From: an uncultured Clostridia bacterium
Lineage (GTDB): Bacteria > Bacillota > Clostridia > Oscillospirales > Oscillospiraceae
DNA: 64,000 nucleotides
NCBI GenBank assembly: GCA_932222125.1
Contig: CAKNZJ010000194.1
Span: 1-64,000, forward strand
Direction: 5' to 3'
The position numbers were made by a program, and so were the translations under genes. Shown in pieces: positions 8,237 to 17,545 of the stretch. The notes beneath the pieces are model-generated. The model was not told the DNA's origin. It saw only the letters and a program-made list of their open reading frames with translations, and ran no database searches. Positions within the stretch are counted from its first letter, which is position 1. Each line of letters opens with the position of its first letter.

Positions 8237-8264
8237 ATTGTATCACATTTTTTCCCCTTGTCAA
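8237..8264 (-). promoter_or_regulatory. Promoter of the T-box/alaS operon
   Basis: On the minus strand: TTGACA (8264-8259), a 16-base spacer, TACAAT (8242-8237). The transcript starts a few bases before the leader. Confidence 0.85.
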
Positions 8265-8267
8265 GAC

Positions 8268-8304
8268 GGCCGGGAACGTCGGGCCATACCCAGCGCTCCC
8301 GGCC
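8268..8304 (-). terminator. Hairpin after the DUF362 gene, likely terminator
   Basis: GGCCGGGA and TCCCGGCC arms bracket a GC-rich loop just past the DUF362 stop. There is no T run, so it may be a weak terminator or an RNA-stabilising hairpin. Confidence 0.5.
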
Positions 8305-8314
8305 TATAATCCCC

Positions 8315-9199
8315 TCAATCCACATGGATCAGTTCATACTCCTTGGTGCCATACCCAAGCTGGGCCGCCGTGTCGATGGTGTGAATGCCGTTGAGCGACT
8401 CCACCCGCTGGAGGAAGTGATCCCTTCCCGGGTCATCAGACTGGTAAATCAGGTCGATACAGGCCTGATCCAGCGCCACCGGATCCAGGGACGAAAGAAT
8501 CCCAATGTCCGCCATGCACGGATCCTCCGCCACCGCACAACAGTCGCAGTCCACCGACAGGTTGCACATGATGTTTACAAAGGCCAACTTGTCCCGGAAG
8601 TATTCCACAATGGTACCGGCGCTGTCCGCCATGCACTCGCAGAACACGTCCTGAGGAGCGGTATTCTCCCACAGAATGTTCTGGTCTGTGATGCGTCCTC
8701 CCGAGTGGATCAGACATTTTCCCACGGTGGAGGCACAGCCAATAGCCAACTGCTTCAGCGCGCCGCCATAGCCTCCAGCCGGATGGCCCTTAAAATGGGC
8801 CAGCACCAGCATAGAATTGTAGTCGGCCATGTGTTTGCCCACCAGATTTTCCTTTAACACCTTACCCTTTCGCACGGGTAATACCAGGTCAGGCCCCTCA
8901 CCATCCATTAAATCCACATCGAAATACTTGGTCCAGCCATGGTCAGCCATTAACTTACGGTGTTTTTCCGTAGAGTTGCGGGCGCCCCCATAAGCTGTAT
9001 TGCATTCTACCACCGTGCCGTTGACATACTCCACCATGGGGCGCATGAACTCAGGGTGAAGATAGTTCTGGTTTCCCGCCTCACCGGAATGGACTTTGAC
9101 AGCTACCTTCCCCGGCAAATGGATATTCAATCGCTTGTACATCTCCACCACCGATTCCGGCGTGATCTTTTTGGTAAAATACACCTTTGCCCTTTCCAT
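8315..9199 (-). CDS. DUF362 domain protein (cysteine-rich)
   Basis: The protein has 294 residues. The family signature region is present (KVAVKVHSGEAGNQNYLHPE, NTAYGGARNSTEKHRK, ADYNSMLVLAHFKGHPAGGY, GGALKQLAIGC). Several cysteines sit in the middle (CASTVGKC, CECMADSAG, CNLSVDCDCCAVAEDPC), which would suit iron-sulfur or metal binding. DUF362 proteins are often found as ferredoxin-linked proteins in anaerobes, but their reaction is not established and I do not assign one. The ATG follows GAGGAGGT. It is transcribed alone from the promoter at 9227-9255. No signal peptide is seen, so it is probably cytoplasmic. Confidence 0.85.
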   Translation of the reverse strand: MERAKVYFTKKITPESVVEMYKRLNIHLPGKVAVKVHSGEAGNQNYLHPEFMRPMVEYVNGTVVECNTAYGGARNSTEKHRKLMADHGWTKYFDVDLMDGEGPDLVLPVRKGKVLKENLVGKHMADYNSMLVLAHFKGHPAGGYGGALKQLAIGCASTVGKCLIHSGGRITDQNILWENTAPQDVFCECMADSAGTIVEYFRDKLAFVNIMCNLSVDCDCCAVAEDPCMADIGILSSLDPVALDQACIDLIYQSDDPGRDHFLQRVESLNGIHTIDTAAQLGYGTKEYELIHVD

Positions 9200-9226
9200 G
9201 GTGCCACCTCCTCAATGATTGATGAT

Positions 9227-9255
9227 ATTATAATACAAAAAAGAGTGAAACGCAA
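9227..9255 (-). promoter_or_regulatory. Promoter of the DUF362 gene
   Basis: On the minus strand: TTGCGT (9255-9250), a 17-base spacer, TATAAT (9232-9227). Confidence 0.6.
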
Positions 9256-9292
9256 CGGCCCGTCTGCGTCCTTTGCCTATCGCCCTATAGCA

Positions 9293-9322
9293 GACACCCC
9301 CGCCTTCGGTGCGCGGGGGTGT
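9293..9322 (-). terminator. Hairpin terminator after clpB
   Basis: An 11-base perfect GC-rich stem (9293-9303 with 9312-9322) lies directly after the clpB stop. The T run is poor, so termination strength is uncertain. Confidence 0.65.
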
Positions 9323-9329
9323 CCGGCCA

Positions 9330-11924
9330 TCACAGGATAATCAATCGCTCACCGTCCCGGTCCACCATCAGGGTAGCATTTGGAGCTACCTCCCCGGCAA
9401 TGATGCGGCGGCCCACCAGGTTTTCCACCGAATGCTGGAGGTACCTGCGCAGGGGTCTGGCTCCGTATAAGGGATCGTAAGCTGCCTCCAGCACCAGATC
9501 CTTTGCCTGATTGGTGAGCTCCACCTTCAGCCGCTTGTCCGCCAGACGGCGATTCAGCCTGACCATCTGAAGGTCGATGATATGGTAAATATTATCCCGG
9601 GTCAATGGCTTGTAATATACGATCTCATCCAACCGGTTTAGAAACTCCGGCCGGAACGACCGCTTCAGCAACTCATCCATCTGGGCCTTGGCCTCATCAG
9701 AGATGTCACCACCGGCATCAATGCCATCCAGCAAAAACTGGCTGCCCAGATTGGAAGTAAGGATGATAATTGTATTCTTGAAATCAACTGTGCGGCCCTG
9801 GCTGTCGGTAATCCGTCCATCGTCCAGCACTTGAAGCAGCACATTGAACACATCAGGGTGAGCTTTCTCCACCTCGTCGAACAGAATGACACAATAGGGA
9901 TGACGGCGCACCGCCTCCGTAAGCTGTCCCCCCTCCTCATAGCCCACATAGCCGGGAGGGGCGCCAATGAGCCGGGAGACAGAGAACTTCTCCATATATT
10001 CGCTCATATCGATGCGCACCAAGTTTTTCTCGCTGTCAAATAAGGCCTCGCTCAGTGCCTTAGCCAGTTCCGTCTTGCCCACGCCGGTGGGCCCAAGAAA
10101 CAGGAAGGATCCAATCGGCTTATCCGGGTCGGCAATCCCCGCACGGGAGCGCAAAATGGCCTCGGACACCAAACGGACCGCCTCATCCTGACCTACCACT
10201 CGCTGGTGCAGAATGTCCTCTAAATGGAGCAGCTTCTCCCGCTCCCCCTCCATCAGCTTGGCCACCGGGATGCTAGTCCACCGCTCCAGAATACGGGCGA
10301 TTTCCTCCTCAGTCACCTTATCCCTTAACAGGTTGTCCTCTTTCGATCGGGCAGCCACCCCTTCTTGCTCCTCCAGCTGCCTTTTCAGCTCCGGGATGGT
10401 GCCGTATTGAAGCTGTGCCGCCCGTTCCAAGTCATATTCCCGCTGGGCTTTGTCCAGTGCGGCGTTTGCCCCTTCCAGCTCTTCCCGCAGCTTTTGCACC
10501 CGGCCAATGGCATTCTTCTCATTCTCCCATTGGGCCTTGCCCACGTTGAACTCATCCCGCAGTCCGGCCAACTCCTTCTGGATATCCGCCAGCCTGACCT
10601 GGGACAGCTGATCATCCTCTTTTTTCAGCGCTGCCTCCTCGATCTCACACTGGATAATTCGACGAGAGATGACGTCCAGTTCGGTAGGCATTGAGTCCAT
10701 TTCTGTACGGATGAGCGCGCAACCCTCGTCAATGAGGTCAATTGCCTTGTCCGGAAGGAACCGGTCTGTGATATAACGATTGGACAGGGTGGCCGCCGCT
10801 ACAATCGCCCCATCGGTAATCTTCACTCCGTGAAACACCTCATAGCGCTCCTTGAGCCCACGGAGGATGGCCACTGCATCCTCCACCGTTGGCTCCGATA
10901 CAGTGACAGGCTGGAAACGGCGCTCCAGAGCGGCATCCTTCTCAATATACTGCCGGTACTCATTGAGTGTAGTGGCCCCGATGCAATGCAGCTCTCCCCT
11001 GGCTAGCATGGGCTTTAACAGATTTCCCGCATCCATGGCGCCCTCTGTCTTACCCGCTCCCACAATGGTGTGCAACTCGTCGATAAACAGCACGATGCGT
11101 CCCTGGGACTGCTTTACCTCGTTGAGCACCGCCTTGAGCCGTTCCTCAAACTCACCCCGGTACTTGGCCCCAGCAATAAGCGCCCCCATGTCCAGGGCAA
11201 AAATGGTCTTTTCCTTCAGTCCTGCCGGCACATCTCCTTGGACAATGCGCTGGGCCAAACCCTCCGCTATAGCCGTTTTCCCAACGCCAGGCTCGCCAAT
11301 GAGAACTGGATTATTCTTGCTTTTCCGAGACAGTATACGAATGACATTGCGGATCTCATCATCCCGGCCGATCACTGGGTCCAGTTTGTTTTGGCGGGCA
11401 CGTTCCACCAAATCGGAACCATACTTTTTCAACGCCTCATAGGTCTCCTCAGGATTGTCAGAGGTCACCCGCTGGTTGCCCCGTAAGGAGGCCAACGCCT
11501 GCATTACCTGCTCCCGGTCTATATTGTATGTTTGAAACAGGGCTTTCAAATTGCTGTCCGCTGTATCAATCAGGGCCAACAGCAGGTGCTCTACCGATAC
11601 AAATTCATCTTTCATGCCACCAGCGACGGACACTGCGGCGTTAAGCGCCTTGTCCACCCCGGCCGAGACATAGATCTTGTCCGCCTCCCGGCCAGAGCCA
11701 GACACCTTGGGTAGCTTTTCCACTTCATGCCGGACAGCCGCTTGGAGGGACTCCACCGTCAGCCCCATATTGGTGAGCAACTTGGGGATGAAACCTCCCT
11801 CCTGATCGATCAGGGCCAACAGCAGGTGAGCCTGTTCCATCTGCTGATTTCCATGCTGTGTCGCCAAATCTTGCGCGGCCTGGATGGTCTCCAAAGACTT
11901 CCGTGTAAATTGGTTCATGTTCAT
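9330..11924 (-). CDS. clpB: ClpB disaggregase (AAA+ chaperone)
   Basis: The protein has 864 residues. It is the ATP-driven hexameric disaggregase that rescues heat-aggregated proteins together with DnaK. The order is an N-terminal Clp repeat domain (1-150); AAA1 with GEPGVGKTA (about 205) and the LFIDELHT Walker B; a coiled-coil middle domain (about 400-520, rich in E, K, L and R); and AAA2 with GPTGVGKTE (about 605) and the [11 protein letters not shown]alker B. The ATG at 11924 is 8 bases from AAGGAG; a GTG three codons upstream overlaps that ribosome site. A perfect CIRCE operator at 12061-12087 places it under HrcA heat-shock repression. Confidence 0.97.
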   Translation of the reverse strand: MNMNQFTRKSLETIQAAQDLATQHGNQQMEQAHLLLALIDQEGGFIPKLLTNMGLTVESLQAAVRHEVEKLPKVSGSGREADKIYVSAGVDKALNAAVSVAGGMKDEFVSVEHLLLALIDTADSNLKALFQTYNIDREQVMQALASLRGNQRVTSDNPEETYEALKKYGSDLVERARQNKLDPVIGRDDEIRNVIRILSRKSKNNPVLIGEPGVGKTAIAEGLAQRIVQGDVPAGLKEKTIFALDMGALIAGAKYRGEFEERLKAVLNEVKQSQGRIVLFIDELHTIVGAGKTEGAMDAGNLLKPMLARGELHCIGATTLNEYRQYIEKDAALERRFQPVTVSEPTVEDAVAILRGLKERYEVFHGVKITDGAIVAAATLSNRYITDRFLPDKAIDLIDEGCALIRTEMDSMPTELDVISRRIIQCEIEEAALKKEDDQLSQVRLADIQKELAGLRDEFNVGKAQWENEKNAIGRVQKLREELEGANAALDKAQREYDLERAAQLQYGTIPELKRQLEEQEGVAARSKEDNLLRDKVTEEEIARILERWTSIPVAKLMEGEREKLLHLEDILHQRVVGQDEAVRLVSEAILRSRAGIADPDKPIGSFLFLGPTGVGKTELAKALSEALFDSEKNLVRIDMSEYMEKFSVSRLIGAPPGYVGYEEGGQLTEAVRRHPYCVILFDEVEKAHPDVFNVLLQVLDDGRITDSQGRTVDFKNTIIILTSNLGSQFLLDGIDAGGDISDEAKAQMDELLKRSFRPEFLNRLDEIVYYKPLTRDNIYHIIDLQMVRLNRRLADKRLKVELTNQAKDLVLEAAYDPLYGARPLRRYLQHSVENLVGRRIIAGEVAPNATLMVDRDGERLIIL

Positions 11925-12015
11925 GATATTCACTCCTTTTTCAGGCGATGCAGAGCACGTTCACGCCGGTTCCTTGACCGCCCCTCCACATCCTAAATCT
12001 GCGTTTCTAGCACTC

Positions 12016-12021
12016 AGTATA
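12016..12021 (-). promoter_or_regulatory. Probable -10 box of the clpB promoter
   Basis: TATACT on the minus strand between CIRCE and clpB. No good -35 hexamer is visible at 16-18 bases, so this assignment is weak. Confidence 0.4.
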
Positions 12022-12060
12022 CCCCAACTCAGGAAAAAATCATGAACTGCTTGTAAACAA

Positions 12061-12087
12061 TTAGCACTCTCAAATAGAGAGTGCTAA
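12061..12087. promoter_or_regulatory. CIRCE element (HrcA operator)
   Basis: TTAGCACTC, nine bases, GAGTGCTAA is an exact match to the canonical CIRCE inverted repeat. It lies upstream of clpB and just after the feoB stop. HrcA binding here would repress clpB until heat shock. Confidence 0.95.
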
Positions 12088-12095
12088 TTGTCTGC

Positions 12096-13925
12096 TTAAG
12101 CCAGACCTACCAGCCGGGCTGCGGTAGTCAGGCAAAAACATAGTCCAAGCCCTAAAGCCGTGGGAATGGCAATGGACAGAAGCACCCATTTGATCCCTCC
12201 GGCCTCCTTGTAAATGGTCCAGCAGGTAGTGGAACAGGGCCAATGAAACAGAGAGAACAGCATAGTGCAAGCCGCTGTCAGCCAGGTCCAGCCGTGCTGG
12301 GTGAGCAGCTGTCCAAGGGCAGTCAGGTCGTCAAATTCCACCAGGCTTCCGGTGGCCAGGTAAGCCATCAGCATCACCGGCAGAACAATCTCATTGGCAG
12401 GCCACCCTAGGATAAATGCCATCAAAATGACCCCATCCATTCCAAACAGCCGCGCAAACGGGTCCAGAAACCCAGTACACCAACCCAACAACGAGGTGCC
12501 ACCCACCGTCACATTGGCCATGAGCCAAATGACTGCTCCCGCCGGAACGGCCACTGCCGCCGCCCGCCCCAGGACAAACAGGGTACGGTCCAGCACTGAG
12601 CGAATCAGAACTTGGCCGACCCGAGGCTTGCGGAAGGGTGGCAGTTCCAAAGCAAAGGAGGAGGGCATCCCCTTCAGCACGGTGGCGGACAGCAGACGAG
12701 AGCAAGCCAGTGTTCCCGCCACCCCTAGCACCAGCACGCCCAATAACAGCGCCGCTCCCTCCAGCGAGGCGGCCAGCCCGCTGCGCCCCCCCACAAAAAA
12801 GAGAGTAATCAGGGCAATAAGGGTGGGAAATTTCCCATTGCAGGGCACCAAAGAAGAGGTGAGAATTGCAATGAGCCGCTCCCTGGGGCTGTCAATGATG
12901 CGGCAACCAGTCACCCCACAGGCATTACACCCTAAGCTCATGCACATCGTCAGCGCCTGCTTCCCACAGGTGCGCGCCTTTTGAAAGGCGTGGTCCAGCA
13001 CAAAGGCTACCCGGGGTAGGTATCCCAAATCCTCCATCAACGTGAACAGGGGAAAAAAGATGGCCATGGGAGGCAGCATCACCGCCACCACCCAGGCGGT
13101 CACCTGATAAACACCATCCAACAACAGGCTGGACAGCCATACCGGCGCACTGGACAGCCACCCCTCCAGCACTTCACCAAGTTTGGCAAACCCGGCAGTG
13201 AGCAGAGCGGACGGGACATTTGCCCCAGCCACCGTCAGCCACACGATGGCTCCCAGCAACAAAATCATCAGCGGGATGCCCGTGCTTTTGGCAGTGAGCA
13301 GCCGATCCAGCTGGCGCTGGCGGCGGAGCCGGTCTGCCGTCTCTCCCCGAACTACCTGGGCGGCATACCGCTCCGCCAAGCCCACCCGCTGTACCGGATC
13401 TATGGCTGGGGTGGGCTTGGCGTCTGTGCCCACTAGTCCGGCCACAGCCTGACGCAGCTCATCCAGCCCCTCCTGTCTGCCCGCTGACACGCCAACTACG
13501 GGCACCCCAAGACGTTTGGTCAAGACGTCCAAGTCCACATGAAGTCCCAATCGGTCCGCCTCATCCATCAGATTGACGCACACCACCACTTGTCCAGTGA
13601 GCTCCAACACCTGAAGGGCCAGGATCAGACTGCGTTCCAGGCAGGTGGCGTCACATACCACCACCACCGCGTCCGCCTGACCGCTTTCAATAAAGTCCCG
13701 GGCTACCGCCTCTTCCTGGGAGTGGGCGGCCAGAGAATACGTACCGGGTAGATCCACCATTTGGTAATCCATCCCCCGCCAGTGATACTGACCCCGTGCA
13801 GTGGCCACTGTTTTCCCCGCCCAATTACCTGTATGTTGACGAAGACCGGTTAGCGCGTTGAATAGGGTAGACTTGCCTACGTTGGGATTGCCCGCCAGGG
13901 CTACGCAGGGGCACTCACCGCTCAT
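12096..13925 (-). CDS. feoB: Ferrous iron transporter FeoB
   Basis: The protein has 609 residues. It is the inner-membrane Fe(II) uptake protein. The N-terminal G-protein domain shows G1 GNPNVGKS (12-19), G3 DLPGTYSL and G4 NLMD. The C-terminal part holds about eight membrane helices with the Gate motifs (for example MSLGCNACGVTGCR near the middle and LVPCNGKFPT). Length is at the short end of the family, and I see no long C-terminal cytoplasmic tail. The start at 13925 overlaps the feoA stop as ATGA, so translation is coupled. Longer upstream open frame lies within feoA and is discounted. Confidence 0.96.
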   Translation of the reverse strand: MSGECPCVALAGNPNVGKSTLFNALTGLRQHTGNWAGKTVATARGQYHWRGMDYQMVDLPGTYSLAAHSQEEAVARDFIESGQADAVVVVCDATCLERSLILALQVLELTGQVVVCVNLMDEADRLGLHVDLDVLTKRLGVPVVGVSAGRQEGLDELRQAVAGLVGTDAKPTPAIDPVQRVGLAERYAAQVVRGETADRLRRQRQLDRLLTAKSTGIPLMILLLGAIVWLTVAGANVPSALLTAGFAKLGEVLEGWLSSAPVWLSSLLLDGVYQVTAWVVAVMLPPMAIFFPLFTLMEDLGYLPRVAFVLDHAFQKARTCGKQALTMCMSLGCNACGVTGCRIIDSPRERLIAILTSSLVPCNGKFPTLIALITLFFVGGRSGLAASLEGAALLLGVLVLGVAGTLACSRLLSATVLKGMPSSFALELPPFRKPRVGQVLIRSVLDRTLFVLGRAAAVAVPAGAVIWLMANVTVGGTSLLGWCTGFLDPFARLFGMDGVILMAFILGWPANEIVLPVMLMAYLATGSLVEFDDLTALGQLLTQHGWTWLTAACTMLFSLFHWPCSTTCWTIYKEAGGIKWVLLSIAIPTALGLGLCFCLTTAARLVGLA

Positions 13926-14191
13926 GTAGCCACCACCCCGGCAGGTACGGCCTGCATCTGCCGCTCTAAAGTGATCCCTTGCGCATCTGACTGCCGCAGG
14001 GCGATCAGCGCCCCACGGATCAGATAGGCGCATGGATCACCGGCAGGACTTCTCAGCATACAGGTCACCCGAGTGCCACGCACCAGCCCCAGGTCAGTCA
14101 GCCTGCGGGCCATTGATGGGTTGGTGCTGACCTCCTTCACATAGGCACTCTCTCCCTCCCGCAGCGCAGAGAGGCACAATATCTCATACAT
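13922..14191 (-). CDS. feoA: FeoA, small SH3-like partner of FeoB
   Basis: The protein has 89 residues. It is an SH3-like fold recognisable by RRLTDLGLVRGTRVTCMLRS and YLIRGALIALRQSDA near the C-terminus. FeoA is a cytoplasmic accessory protein thought to bind and modulate FeoB during ferrous iron uptake. The ATG follows AAAGGAGTGATTTGAT. The stop overlaps the feoB start by four bases. I see no clear Fur box in the ~90 bases upstream, so regulation is not resolved. Confidence 0.95.
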   Translation of the reverse strand: MYEILCLSALREGESAYVKEVSTNPSMARRLTDLGLVRGTRVTCMLRSPAGDPCAYLIRGALIALRQSDAQGITLERQMQAVPAGVVAT

Positions 14192-14281
14192 ATCAAATCA
14201 CTCCTTTCTCAGGCAGACCTCCGCACGGACGGTCCGCAAGCTATCCTATGGCCGTGTGGAGCCCAATGTGCCTATAAGTTA

Positions 14282-14313
14282 GGCAGGGCCATCCCTCATC
14301 GGGAGGCCCTGCC
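14282..14313 (-). terminator. Hairpin terminator after the 5'-nucleotidase gene
   Basis: A GGCAGGGCC/GGCCCTGCC stem, extended by ATCCC/GGGA, lies 11 bases past the stop. It is GC-rich with a weak T tract. Confidence 0.65.
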
Positions 14314-14323
14314 GTTGACACGC

Positions 14324-16282
14324 CTATTCTCTTTTCCCTTCACGATCGTCTCGATATCCCTTGGCCTCACCGCCTGTTTTTCCGCCTCGGAACCGGCGGA
14401 CCGCCAACCATACCAACAGCACTGCCACGGTGATAATCACCACAATGCCTGCCACCGCAGCGACAGTGAACTTGTTCGGGTTGCGCAGCAGCTCAATTGG
14501 GTTGAGGCTGCTCCTCACCACCTTGCGGCCGTCCGGCTGGCCATAGTGTTCCCTTACCTGCTCCCCCATAGATTGGAGATAGCGGGCAATGGCATGCCAC
14601 TCCTTTACCTCATCCCCCTGAGCGTCACGGACGATATAGTCCTCCAGCCGCTCCATGTCAATGGGCCTACCCGCCTCGTCCCGCGGAACAATGGACAGCA
14701 TCCCAAAGGACCGCTGCTTTACCTCACCCAACATTTGACCGCAATACAATCCGGTGACTACCCGGTAGAGCCTATCCTTCTCAATGGGCTCCAAGGAACC
14801 ATCTGCCCGTCGGATTGCGGCGTCGGTCACTCTGTTAAATATCATCCGGTTGGGATTCAAGGCGTATTCCACCCCGGAGCAAAACAGCTGAGCCGCATTC
14901 ATGATGGGGTACACCGAAGCGTCCACCTCTAACGCGTTCCTCAGGTCTGTTCCGGTCAGGTACACCGATACCAGAGGGTAGCCCGGCACGCCATCGGCCC
15001 CGATGCCCAGGGATGCCACATTGAACACATCAGATACGGTGACCCTTCCCCGGGGTATGGATTCCCGGATGACACCCGAGGCGGTGAGGGCTACATCCAC
15101 CGGCTCCCCAACAGCCTGCTCCGCTGCCCACAGGTATGCATCGGACAAAAGGTTGCCCAGGGTGGACTCATGGGCGGTGGCGTATACTTGCCCCACACTG
15201 TCAAAGGTATACGGATTTTGGGTCAGCACCTGGTCGAAAGTCATATCAAACCGGCTCAGATAGTCATGCTCCACCGTATTTTTGAATCGATCCACCATGG
15301 CGGCCACTTCCGGGTTGTCATCAATTCCGTCATGAATGGGGATGAGGCGGTAATCCGACAGCTCCATGCCGTCACCCCGCTCCGCAAGGCACACCATCCC
15401 CAAATTCTTGCCATATGCCCCACAGGAGACAATGTAGGTCTCCCCCACCTGAAGCGGCTTGGTTAGAGTGGTGTGGGTATGCCCCGATACAATCAAGTCA
15501 ATCCCCTTGACCCTGCGTGCCAACTCATAATCCTCTCCTGTGCCCTTCCCATCAAGGCCTGAATGAGACAGGCAGATCACCACTGGCTCCCTTCCATACT
15601 CCTCCAAACACCGGGCCACCCCCTGATCTATCACCCTCTGCGCGGTCTCAAAGCGGTCATGCAGAATCATGCCGGACATAGGAGCGCTGCCGCTGGAATC
15701 CTCTCCATTGATGCCAAAGATCAGAAACAGGCCATCCCTCTGAATTATGGTATAGTCGGACACACCGTAGTTTTCAAAGGCATCCCATACAGCCTGAGCC
15801 TCTGCACCATAGCCCTCTTCCCCCTCCCTGGGAGGCAGGTAATTGGCCTCCACAAGGGCAGGAAGCGAATCGCCGCTGTCCACCGCTGCGTTGAGCATAG
15901 ATGCCAGCCCGGATGCCCGGTAGTCATACTCGTGGTTGCCAAAGGTGGCGGCATCATATCCCATTGCCCCCATCACACGAAGCTCGGTGGCTGAGGTGGC
16001 ATACGCTGTCTGAAACAAAGACCCCATAGAGAAGTCGCCTCCATCCAGTAGCAAAGCGTTTGGATGCCGCTCCCGCTGTTCTTGAATGACGGTCATCAAC
16101 CGGGCATATCCGCCATATTCTTGTCCTTCCTCATCCAGGGCCGGCATCAGATGAGAGTGGAGGTCATGGGTGAATAGGATGGTGTACTCCTGGCCTGGGG
16201 CTGCAGCCCAAGCGGGCAGCGTCAGGCTTACTGTCAGCCAAATGGCCATCGCCAGTGCAGAAATGCGGCCGGTCAGCTTCAT
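14324..16282 (-). CDS. Secreted, membrane-anchored 5'-nucleotidase/UDP-sugar hydrolase family protein
   Basis: The protein has 652 residues. It has a signal peptide (ISALAMAIWLTVSLTLPAWA) and then a metallophosphoesterase domain with the metal ligands THDLHSH, LDGGDFSMG, GNHEYDY, CLSHSG and SGHTHT. The 5'-nucleotidase C-terminal domain follows (about 340-560). One C-terminal membrane helix (VAAVAGIVVIITVAVLLVWL) is followed by a charged tail, so the enzyme is tethered outside the cell. It likely dephosphorylates extracellular nucleotides for nucleoside and phosphate salvage. I chose the ATG at 16282, 8 bases from GGGAGG, over upstream in-frame starts. It is transcribed alone. Confidence 0.9.
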   Translation of the reverse strand: MKLTGRISALAMAIWLTVSLTLPAWAAAPGQEYTILFTHDLHSHLMPALDEEGQEYGGYARLMTVIQEQRERHPNALLLDGGDFSMGSLFQTAYATSATELRVMGAMGYDAATFGNHEYDYRASGLASMLNAAVDSGDSLPALVEANYLPPREGEEGYGAEAQAVWDAFENYGVSDYTIIQRDGLFLIFGINGEDSSGSAPMSGMILHDRFETAQRVIDQGVARCLEEYGREPVVICLSHSGLDGKGTGEDYELARRVKGIDLIVSGHTHTTLTKPLQVGETYIVSCGAYGKNLGMVCLAERGDGMELSDYRLIPIHDGIDDNPEVAAMVDRFKNTVEHDYLSRFDMTFDQVLTQNPYTFDSVGQVYATAHESTLGNLLSDAYLWAAEQAVGEPVDVALTASGVIRESIPRGRVTVSDVFNVASLGIGADGVPGYPLVSVYLTGTDLRNALEVDASVYPIMNAAQLFCSGVEYALNPNRMIFNRVTDAAIRRADGSLEPIEKDRLYRVVTGLYCGQMLGEVKQRSFGMLSIVPRDEAGRPIDMERLEDYIVRDAQGDEVKEWHAIARYLQSMGEQVREHYGQPDGRKVVRSSLNPIELLRNPNKFTVAAVAGIVVIITVAVLLVWLAVRRFRGGKTGGEAKGYRDDREGKRE

Positions 16283-16332
16283 AATCATTTCCTCCCAGTG
16301 GTCATTATCTTGTTTCATTCCTATTTTTCCAC

Positions 16333-16361
16333 ATCATACCAGAGATTTTCACTCCTTGCAA
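16333..16361 (-). promoter_or_regulatory. Promoter of the 5'-nucleotidase gene
   Basis: On the minus strand: TTGCAA (16361-16356), a 17-base spacer ending TCTGG, TATGAT (16338-16333). Confidence 0.65.
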
Positions 16362-16473
16362 CATTGAGATATCATGTCAGATGTATCGGGAAGGTGCCCT
16401 CTTCCCTTTATTCAAACACTGTGATATACTGGTTCCATTATAACTTAAGTTGTCAGAAATAGGAGGTTTCCCC

Positions 16474-17343
16474 ATGCGTTATGTCGGGAGTGTCTATCGC
16501 CCCCCCTCGGAGGCCCGCAGTCTCATTGTCCAAGTCACCTATGGATGCAGCCACAACACCTGCGCCTTTTGCAGCATGTATCAAGGCAAACAATTTTCCC
16601 TGCGCCCCATGGCAGAAATCCTGGAGGATTTCCGCATGGCCCGGGCCGCCTATCCCTCTGTACCCCGGATTTTCTTGGCCGATGGAGACGCCTTGATCCG
16701 GCCGGCGGAAGACTTAGAGCAGATTTTACAAGAGATCATCAATCTATTTCCCGAATGCGAACTGGTGACCTGTTACGCTTCCCCCATCAGCATCCAGGTC
16801 AGAACTGAGGAAGAGCTGAAGCGGCTGCGTCAGCTTGGATTAAAGATGGTCTATATGGGCCTAGAGTCAGGCTGTGACCAGGTGTTGAGCCAAATGCGCA
16901 AGGGCAATACCGCCGCTGAAATCATCGCCGCTGGACAGAAGATCAACGATTCGGGCATCCGCCTCTCAGTCACCGCTATCTCTGGCTTAGGCGGCCAGAC
17001 GCTGTGGCGGGAGCACGCCATCGGCACCGCCGCCGCCCTCAGCGCGATGAAGCCCGCTTATATTGGTCTGCTGACCCTGATGGTGGAGCCGGGAACCTTG
17101 TTGCACGACTGGGTAAAAGCAGGTCAATTTTCCCTGCCTGACAGCCAGCTGGTGCTGGAGGAGACCGCATTGCTTGTGGAGGGGCTGGACGCGCCTGGCT
17201 GTATCTTCCGTATGAATCACGCCTCCAACTACTTGAGCTTGCGGGGCACATTGAACCAGGATAAGCCCGCCATGCTGGCCAAGCTGCGGGATGCCCTGTC
17301 CGGTCAAACCCAATTGAAGCCGGAATATTTCCGGGCCCTGTGA
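16474..17343 (+). CDS. Radical SAM protein of unknown substrate
   Basis: The protein has 289 residues. The cluster motif is YGCSHNTCAFCSMY at about 26-39, a CxxxxCxFC spacing used by several B12-free radical SAM families related to HemN/Elp3-type proteins. FLADGDALIRP and YMGLESGCDQVL are typical of the SAM-binding barrel. Nothing in the sequence shows its substrate. The ATG at 16474 follows AGGAGGTTTCCCC; the in-frame start at 16450 lacks a ribosome site. It stands alone between a divergent nucleotidase gene and pyrG, 202 bases away. It has no partner peptide gene, so a RiPP role is not supported. Confidence 0.85.
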   Translation: MRYVGSVYRPPSEARSLIVQVTYGCSHNTCAFCSMYQGKQFSLRPMAEILEDFRMARAAYPSVPRIFLADGDALIRPAEDLEQILQEIINLFPECELVTCYASPISIQVRTEEELKRLRQLGLKMVYMGLESGCDQVLSQMRKGNTAAEIIAAGQKINDSGIRLSVTAISGLGGQTLWREHAIGTAAALSAMKPAYIGLLTLMVEPGTLLHDWVKAGQFSLPDSQLVLEETALLVEGLDAPGCIFRMNHASNYLSLRGTLNQDKPAMLAKLRDALSGQTQLKPEYFRAL

Positions 17344-17410
17344 CCAGCAGAATCAGGACAATGGGGTCAGCAGCATTGAGACAGCGGCTGATCCAGCATG
17401 TGCCAACACT

Positions 17411-17443
17411 GTCAAGGGACCCTTCTTCCGTTCCCCCCTTGAC
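17411..17443. promoter_or_regulatory. Inverted repeat overlapping the pyrG -35 box
   Basis: GTCAAGGG (17411-17418) and CCCTTGAC (17436-17443) are exact complements, and the right arm covers the TTGAC of the promoter. It is a possible operator for an unknown regulator. Confidence 0.35.
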
Positions 17444-17468
17444 GCGCCCCATCCATCCGGCGTAAAAT
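17439..17468 (+). promoter_or_regulatory. Promoter of pyrG
   Basis: TTGACG at 17439-17444, an 18-base spacer, TAAAAT at 17463-17468. Confidence 0.6.
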
Positions 17469-17502
17469 AAAGTGACTATCAATAACTGAAACCAAAGACA
17501 GC

Positions 17503-17530
17503 GCCCGGCGGGCTGGATTGCCCGCCCGGG
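17503..17530 (+). other. GC-rich 5'-UTR hairpin next to the pyrG ribosome site
   Basis: A strong stem (CCCGGCGGGC with GCCCGCCCGGG, one bulged base) ends five bases before AGGAGG. It has no T run, so it could affect translation or RNA stability rather than end transcription. Confidence 0.5.
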
Positions 17531-17545
17531 ATAGGAGGAATGAGC

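Noticed and set aside
16474..17343. RiPP biosynthesis locus around the radical SAM protein
   Set aside because: There is no precursor peptide, no SPASM-type extension and no transporter or protease next to it.
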